A DNA stretch of 64,000 nt, taken from positions 1-64,000 of the forward strand of contig NZ_JAVRHR010000002.1 in NCBI RefSeq assembly GCF_031846445.1. Direction: 5' to 3'. Under the pieces are notes generated by a model. That model was not told the origin of the DNA. It did no database searches and worked only from the letters and a program-made list of their open reading frames with translations. Positions 59,564 to 64,000 of this stretch are shown in pieces. Every line of letters starts with the position of its first letter. Position 1 is the first letter of the stretch. A program made the position numbers and the translations under genes. This DNA is from Croceitalea rosinachiae (lineage in GTDB: Bacteria > Bacteroidota > Bacteroidia > Flavobacteriales > Flavobacteriaceae).

Positions 59564-61765
59564 ATGGGTTCGACTTTAACGAATTTGCACACTGCATTGA
59601 AAAAATACTTTGGCTTTTCAAAGTTCAAAGGACTCCAAGAAGATGTAATTAATAATGTATTGCAGGGTAAAGACACTTTTGTAATCATGCCTACTGGAGG
59701 TGGCAAGTCATTATGTTATCAACTACCAGCTATTATGCAAGAGGGTACAGCTATTGTGGTATCACCTTTAATCGCTTTGATGAAAAACCAAGTAGATGCA
59801 ATAAGGGGGGTGTCTTCAGAGCATGGAATAGCACATGTTTTAAATTCTTCACTAAATAAAACAGAGGTAAAGCAGGTGATGGAAGATATGACCAACGGTA
59901 TTACCAAATTGCTTTATGTAGCTCCTGAATCATTAACAAAAGAGGATTATGTGGATTTTTTGCAAACTGTAAAACTTTCTTTTGTAGCTGTTGATGAAGC
60001 CCATTGTATATCGGAATGGGGACATGACTTTAGACCTGAATATCGAAATCTTAAAAATATTATTGGTAGATTGGATGATGACATTCCTATTATAGGTCTA
60101 ACAGCTACTGCTACTCCAAAGGTGCAAGAAGATATTATTAAAAATCTAGGAATGAGTGACGCCAAGGTTTTTAAGGCATCTTTCAATAGACCCAATCTTT
60201 TTTATGAAATACGACCAAAAACGGTAAACGTTGATGCAGATATTATTCGTTTTGTAAAGCAAAATCAGGGTAAATCAGGTATTATCTATTGCCTCAGTAG
60301 AAAGCGAGTTGAAGAATTAGCCCAGGTACTTCAAGTCAATGGAGTTAGTGCAGTACCTTATCATGCAGGTTTTGATGCAAAAACCCGCTCTAAATATCAA
60401 GATATGTTCTTAATGGAAGATGTTGATGTTGTAGTAGCGACCATTGCATTCGGTATGGGAATTGATAAGCCAGATGTTAGGTTTGTAATCCATCATGATA
60501 TTCCAAAAAGTATAGAGAGCTATTATCAAGAAACCGGCAGGGCTGGTCGTGATGGTGGTGAAGGCCATTGTTTGGCATACTATTCATATAAAGATGTTGA
60601 AAAACTTGAAAAATTCATGTCGGGCAAACCCGTTGCTGAACAAGAGGTAGGTAATGCGCTACTTCAAGAAATAGTGGCCTATGCGGAAACCTCCATGTCT
60701 AGGCGGAAGTTTATTTTGCATTATTTCGGAGAAGAATTTGATTCTGAAAACGGAGAAGGTGCTGATATGGATGATAATGCCCGAAATCCAAAGCCAAAAG
60801 TGGAGGCCATGGAAGAAGTTGTTAAACTTTTGAAAGTGGTGAAAGGCACTATGGAAAAGTTTAAGACTAAAGAAATTGTAAAAGCCTTGGTAGGCAAAAC
60901 CAATGCTTTAATTTCTTCACATAAAACTGATGAGAAGGACTTTTTTGGTATTGGCAATGATAAAGATGAGGCCTTTTGGATGGCATTGACCAGGCAGGTT
61001 TTGGTTGTAGGACTTTTAAAGAAAGAAATTGAACAATACGGCGTCTTACATGTCACAAAACTAGGAGATACTTTTCTAGCGAATCCGCATTCATTCATGA
61101 TGACCAAAGACCATGTGTACAGCGCTGAAAATGATGATGCTATTGTTACAGCGGCAAAATCTTCTGGGGGTGTTGCAGATGAAGAATTACTTCGTCTATT
61201 AAAAGACTTAAGAAAGAAAGAGGCAAAAAAGAATGATGTTCCACCTTTTGTGGTTTTTCAAGACCCTTCATTAGATGATATGTCCTTAAAATACCCTATT
61301 TCAATGGAAGAACTTTTAAATATTCATGGAGTTGGAGAGGGTAAGGCTAAAAAATATGGAAAACCTTTTGTTTCGCTTATCAGTACTTACGTAGAAGAAA
61401 ATGAGATTATTCGACCTGATGATTTAGTAGTCAAAAGTACCGGGGCGAACTCTGGTTTGAAACTGTACATTATTCAAAATGTGGACAGAAAATTGCCCCT
61501 AGAGGATATTGCTGCAGCAAAAGGCCTTGAAATTCCTCAATTAGTTAAAGAGATGGAACAAATTGTTTTTAGTGGCACAAAGTTGAACTTGGGCTATTGG
61601 GTAGATGAACTTTTAGATGAAGACCAACAAGAAGAAATACATGAGTATTTCTTGGAAGCTGAATCTGATTCTATCGATGATGCCGTATCAGAATTTGATG
61701 GTGAGTACGAAGAAGAAGACTTAAGAATATATCGTCTCAAATTTATGAGCGAGGTTGCAAATTAA
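59564..61765 (+). CDS. recQ: ATP-dependent DNA helicase RecQ
   Basis: 733 residues. The helicase core has MPTGGGKSLCYQLPA (Walker A), VDEAHCISEWGHDFRPEYR (DEAH box), and YYQETGRAGRDG (motif VI). The zinc-binding region of the RQC domain is weak here: no clear four-cysteine cluster is visible. HRDC follows (NIHGVGEGKAKKYGKPFVSL). A long acidic tail ends the protein. It unwinds DNA during recombination and fork repair. Confidence 0.95.
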   Translation: MGSTLTNLHTALKKYFGFSKFKGLQEDVINNVLQGKDTFVIMPTGGGKSLCYQLPAIMQEGTAIVVSPLIALMKNQVDAIRGVSSEHGIAHVLNSSLNKTEVKQVMEDMTNGITKLLYVAPESLTKEDYVDFLQTVKLSFVAVDEAHCISEWGHDFRPEYRNLKNIIGRLDDDIPIIGLTATATPKVQEDIIKNLGMSDAKVFKASFNRPNLFYEIRPKTVNVDADIIRFVKQNQGKSGIIYCLSRKRVEELAQVLQVNGVSAVPYHAGFDAKTRSKYQDMFLMEDVDVVVATIAFGMGIDKPDVRFVIHHDIPKSIESYYQETGRAGRDGGEGHCLAYYSYKDVEKLEKFMSGKPVAEQEVGNALLQEIVAYAETSMSRRKFILHYFGEEFDSENGEGADMDDNARNPKPKVEAMEEVVKLLKVVKGTMEKFKTKEIVKALVGKTNALISSHKTDEKDFFGIGNDKDEAFWMALTRQVLVVGLLKKEIEQYGVLHVTKLGDTFLANPHSFMMTKDHVYSAENDDAIVTAAKSSGGVADEELLRLLKDLRKKEAKKNDVPPFVVFQDPSLDDMSLKYPISMEELLNIHGVGEGKAKKYGKPFVSLISTYVEENEIIRPDDLVVKSTGANSGLKLYIIQNVDRKLPLEDIAAAKGLEIPQLVKEMEQIVFSGTKLNLGYWVDELLDEDQQEEIHEYFLEAESDSIDDAVSEFDGEYEEEDLRIYRLKFMSEVAN

Positions 61766-61807
61766 AACTAAGCTTCGACGAGAAATCGAAGCTTAGTTTT
61801 CTTTTTT
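61764..61807 (+). terminator. Strong terminator after recQ
   Basis: AAAACTAAGCTTCGA pairs perfectly over 15 bp with TCGAAGCTTAGTTTT, followed by CTTTTTT. It also serves the convergent CCC-motif gene, whose stop lies at its edge. Confidence 0.9.
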
Positions 61808-62114
61808 AAAAATCATTAAATTCCCCGGTAGATATCATGGCAATGATAAATCCAAAGTATATAATGGTCAATACCAAATAAATTATGGCTATAGCCATGC
61901 CGATATAAGATAATATCCTTCCAGTTTTTACATTGTTGTAATCATTGTATTGTTCAGGATTATCTAGATATAGTCTCTCTGCGGTTTTGGCTTTTACAAG
62001 ACCAATTATTGCAAAAATTATTCCGAAAGGGCCGCAACATAGCACTGTGCCTACTATAGAAATAATTCCCATAGTAAGTACAGTGCTTGCCCCTGGTAAA
62101 GGTTGTTGATTCAT
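61806..62114 (-). CDS. CCC-motif small membrane protein 1
   Basis: 102 residues with two or three membrane helices. The opening TVLTMGIISIVGTVLCCGPF, the AIIGLVKAKTAERLYLDNPEQY segment and the second helix pair GRILSYIGMAIAIIYLVLTI match a Flavobacteriia family named for its cysteine cluster. It is paralogous to the next gene (same order LSIVG/CC, DNPxxYxxY, KTVKIIS/KTGRILS). The function is unknown. Gap to its neighbour is 3 bp. Confidence 0.8.
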   Translation of the reverse strand: MNQQPLPGASTVLTMGIISIVGTVLCCGPFGIIFAIIGLVKAKTAERLYLDNPEQYNDYNNVKTGRILSYIGMAIAIIYLVLTIIYFGFIIAMISTGEFNDF

Positions 62115-62117
62115 ATA

Positions 62118-62441
62118 TTATTGATATTGCTCCATCATCTCATTTACCTTCTCCATGTAGCCTTCCCAGCCCCCCATAGAACTAATTACCCAAATAGTAT
62201 ATATTAAGTAGAGGAGACCTATTACCATTCCAATAATAGAGATGATTTTTACAGTTTTCAAAGTACTATAATTACTATAAGCATCAGGATTTTGAGCATA
62301 TGTTTTTTCATCCTTTCTTATTAGGAAAAAGGCGATTACAGCTAATATAAGTCCTGGAGCTCCGCCAAAACAACAGCAGAGAAATGATAAAATAGCTAAT
62401 ACAAGCGCGATAGTTACGCTGGGTAATTTTTGTTGTTCCAT
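62118..62441 (-). CDS. CCC-motif small membrane protein 2
   Basis: 107 residues. The cysteine cluster is ILSFLCCCFGGAPGLIL, followed by the charged YAQNPDAYSNYSTLKT loop and a second membrane pair (IISIIGMVIGLLYLIYTIWV). It has the same layout as the previous gene, so they are a tandem pair. With the DUF2752 gene 11 bp away on the same strand they form an operon of three small membrane proteins. The function is unknown. Confidence 0.82.
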   Translation of the reverse strand: MEQQKLPSVTIALVLAILSFLCCCFGGAPGLILAVIAFFLIRKDEKTYAQNPDAYSNYSTLKTVKIISIIGMVIGLLYLIYTIWVISSMGGWEGYMEKVNEMMEQYQ

Positions 62442-62452
62442 AATTAGGTTAT

Positions 62453-62764
62453 TTAGTGTAGAAGTTTAAAAATAAAGTTTGCCAATATCAAAAAAACGCT
62501 CGAAATGCTTAGAGCAATAAGCAGTATATTCCCTCCGATTTTTAGACTGAACAGTTTGTTGACCACAATCAATAAAATCAAGGGAATCAGGGTATAAATC
62601 GCCGGATACATTTCAAAAGCCGCTAAAAATTCTCCTTGAAATAGCAGTAGTACTGAACGCTGTAATCCACAACCAGGACAGTCAAAACCCAATATTTGTT
62701 TGCTTGCACAAGGTAACATATAGTCTTGCAGCCCCATATATGCGATATTCTCCGTTGCATTCAT
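62453..62764 (-). CDS. DUF2752 membrane protein
   Basis: 103 residues. The DUF2752 motif is GFDCPGCGLQRSVLLLFQGEF; two membrane segments follow (LIPLILLIVVNKLF and ILLIALSISSVFLILANFIF). The start at 62764 is an ATG; later ATGs at 62737 and 62719 are possible because related proteins often begin just before MLPC. Proteins of this type are widespread and without known function. It is the first gene of the small membrane-protein operon. Confidence 0.82.
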   Translation of the reverse strand: MNATENIAYMGLQDYMLPCASKQILGFDCPGCGLQRSVLLLFQGEFLAAFEMYPAIYTLIPLILLIVVNKLFSLKIGGNILLIALSISSVFLILANFIFKLLH

Positions 62765-62796
62765 AACCCAGACTATTTATAAGGCCCAAAATACTA

Positions 62797-62804
62797 TTAT
62801 TTTT
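62797..62804 (+). promoter_or_regulatory. -7 element of the Smr gene
   Basis: TATTTTTG is a perfect match to TAnnTTTG. The chosen start at 62855 leaves a 45-bp leader. Confidence 0.4.
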
Positions 62805-62854
62805 GTATATCATTGATAGTCAATTTAATTTTTCGTTCAAATCTTTTCAAAATA

Positions 62855-63394
62855 ATGGAATTTCAGATAGGGGATAAGGTTGAAGTTTTAGATGAAGTCA
62901 TTAAAGGCAAGGTAATAAACGTTATCAATAACAAGATTACGGTTGAAGATGTAGATGGATTCTTATTAGAGTTTGACCCTTCACAATTAGTAAAGATTAC
63001 CACAGCGATTAAAGTTACTAATGATGAAGTCGCCCAAATAAAATCACAAAAGGAAATTCAGAAAAAAAAAACTGTTCAAATATTCAAATCAAAAGAAAGG
63101 AATTCACCTAAAATGGAAGTTGATTTGCATATTCATCAGCTGATTAATTCAACTAAGGGAATGACAAATTTTGAAATGCTCAATCTACAATTAGAGACTG
63201 CAAAAAGGCAGCTAGAGTTCGCTATGCGTAAGCATATTCAAAAGATAGTTTTTATACATGGAGTGGGTGAAGGGGTGCTTAAAGAAGAACTAAAGTATCT
63301 TTTTAACAGATATGAAAATGTTAAATTCTATGATGCTGATTATCAGAAATATGGCTTGGGAGCTAATGAAGTGTATATTTTTCAAAACCCTTAA
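62855..63394 (+). CDS. Smr domain protein with an N-terminal beta domain
   Basis: 179 residues from the ATG at 62855; the upstream in-frame start adds 14 hydrophobic residues and lies close to the promoter. The N-terminal part is a small beta domain (GDKVEVLDEVIKGKVINVIN). The C-terminal Smr domain has KMEVDLHIHQLI and KIVFIHGVGEGVLKEELKYLF, the conserved DxHxH and HGxG pair for nuclease action. The family acts on DNA or mRNA structures (MutS2, ribosome rescue). The stop overlaps a lipoprotein stop by 4 bp in convergence. Confidence 0.88.
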   Translation: MEFQIGDKVEVLDEVIKGKVINVINNKITVEDVDGFLLEFDPSQLVKITTAIKVTNDEVAQIKSQKEIQKKKTVQIFKSKERNSPKMEVDLHIHQLINSTKGMTNFEMLNLQLETAKRQLEFAMRKHIQKIVFIHGVGEGVLKEELKYLFNRYENVKFYDADYQKYGLGANEVYIFQNP

Positions 63395-63912
63395 TTGGCA
63401 GGTACTGCAGTAGTAACCTCTCCAAATTCACTTATGGTAAGATCGGTAATACGTTCTCCAATACCACTTACCAACGATATTCCACTAAGTTCGATTACAT
63501 GAGTAAATAAAGTTGAATCTGCACTCATTATAGATTTAATGGTTACGGTACCATCTTCAGCATCAATTTCTTCAATGACAGTTGGTGTTACCGGTGGAAT
63601 ATCACCGCAGAAATAAGTGCTTGTTACATTATCAGAAAAAATACGATAAGTAACTTGTGACTGATTTGGTACTGTACTTTCTGTTGTTGTTGTGTCCGTA
63701 CCAATCACGCCGTTATTTAAAACGCCACTCTGTAGGGTCAGTATTAATGTTTCATCATCATTTATCTTGAAAAGAATATTGCTAGATGTTGCAATTGGGT
63801 CATCACAAAAATTTAGATTGACGCTATCGAAATCTAAGGTTTCAATCTGTAGGTCACCATCATCACAAGCACATAGCGAAATTAACAATAGAAATAACAG
63901 GGCATTTTTCAT
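63391..63912 (-). CDS. Hypothetical lipoprotein
   Basis: 173 residues. The signal ends SLCAC, giving lipidated C16, followed by a Asp-rich start (DDGDLQIETLDFDSVNLNF) and a beta-rich chain. Cysteine pairs (FCDD, YFCGDIPP) could form a disulfide. No known family is recognised. It is near the right edge, and its promoter lies in the last 90 bases. Confidence 0.7.
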   Translation of the reverse strand: MKNALLFLLLISLCACDDGDLQIETLDFDSVNLNFCDDPIATSSNILFKINDDETLILTLQSGVLNNGVIGTDTTTTESTVPNQSQVTYRIFSDNVTSTYFCGDIPPVTPTVIEEIDAEDGTVTIKSIMSADSTLFTHVIELSGISLVSGIGERITDLTISEFGEVTTAVPAN

Positions 63913-63917
63913 TGGCT

Positions 63918-63925
63918 CAAATTTA
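63918..63925 (-). promoter_or_regulatory. -7 element of the lipoprotein gene
   Basis: Minus strand TAAATTTG, a perfect match to TAnnTTTG, just 6 bp upstream of the start, so the leader is very short. No coding feature is visible from 63926 to the window edge. Confidence 0.45.
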
Positions 63926-64000
63926 AAGGAATTCCATTTGAATATCCTATTTGATTCTATTGAATTTGGAAGAAATTAACGTAATAATAGCTATTTTTGG

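Noticed and set aside
1..64000. tRNA, rRNA, insertion sequences, prophage or integrase
   Set aside because: I looked for T-loop and acceptor patterns, transposase and integrase motifs and terminal repeats and found none.

Overview
The window is a stretch of chromosome from a Bacteroidota bacterium, almost certainly a marine member of the Flavobacteriaceae. The evidence is the AT-rich sequence, A-rich rather than Shine-Dalgarno-like leaders, promoters of the Bacteroidota TTG-N17-20-TAnnTTTG type, a type IX secretion (T9SS) surface cassette with a PorP/SprF protein and a gliding-type C-terminal sorting domain, DUF5916 outer-membrane proteins, a SecA of about 1120 residues and many families typical of this group. 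The genus cannot be fixed from sequence alone. No tRNA, rRNA, CRISPR array, insertion sequence or prophage was recognised. Nearly all of the window is ordinary chromosomal gene content.

Layout. 1-4128: T9SS surface cassette (two small exported or surface proteins, a tandem-95/Asp-rich protein with a sorting domain, PorP/SprF). 4205-6417: isopentenyl-PP isomerase, a PTPS-type pterin synthase, mannose-6-P isomerase and a small helical protein. 6422-8430: DUF4369 lipoprotein and DUF819 membrane protein. 8474-12997: tandem DUF5916 paralogues. 13061-14101: a small ribbon-helix-helix-like gene and an SPFH protein. 14247-18059: S1/P1 nuclease, a broken DUF2805 gene, AlkB, an AraC regulator, a small exported protein and a MOSC protein. 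18124-19570: a DUF6249 gene divergent from an ECF sigma factor and its membrane partner. 19567-23247: DoxX, an unknown membrane protein and HtpG. 23468-30540: a tiny ORF, TetR-AarF, FabH, a PNPOx protein, a duplicated non-coding element, a CoA-binding protein, MazG and MATE. 30544-34589: PAP2, a GT39, a flippase-like protein and a GT2, which together look like a lipid-linked sugar module. 34633-39688: MeaB, Ohr/OsmC, a second ECF operon and MsrA. 39772-41424: M23 peptidase and two tandemly duplicated small exported proteins. 41434-46457: amidohydrolase, M14 peptidase and a histidine kinase. 46617-54729: SecA, DUF2795, PduO, ABC-F and DUF4105. 54827-59371: PssA, DUF4198, LptB, an AhpD-like protein, TatC and KdsD/KpsF. 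59564-63912: RecQ, CCC-motif and DUF2752 membrane proteins, an Smr protein and a lipoprotein.

How the parts work together. Envelope biology dominates: T9SS surface display, OM proteins, LPS transport (LptB, KdsD), phosphatidylserine synthesis, Tat and Sec export, and polyprenyl-linked sugar transfer. Two ECF sigma factors each have an ECF-type promoter (GTAAC-like element, N16, CGTC) just upstream. For the first one the same motif also occurs in mirror orientation driving the divergent DUF6249 gene, so that regulon can be read directly from the DNA. Oxidative-damage genes (Ohr, MsrA, AlkB) are scattered through the window; Ohr has a clear palindromic operator over its -33 element.

The least explained signals are: (i) a 559-bp tandem duplication at 40451-41424 carrying a structured terminator-like element, 21-bp-spaced direct repeats and a small exported protein; (ii) two diverged copies, 183 bp apart, of a non-coding structured element at 27284-27620 whose stems differ in sequence but still pair; (iii) several genes too short for routine calling, at 13061-13231, 40874-40981, 51015-51149 and possibly 23468-23521; and (iv) a frameshifted DUF2805 gene and an internally shortened methyltransferase-like gene. 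None can be called a new system from sequence alone.
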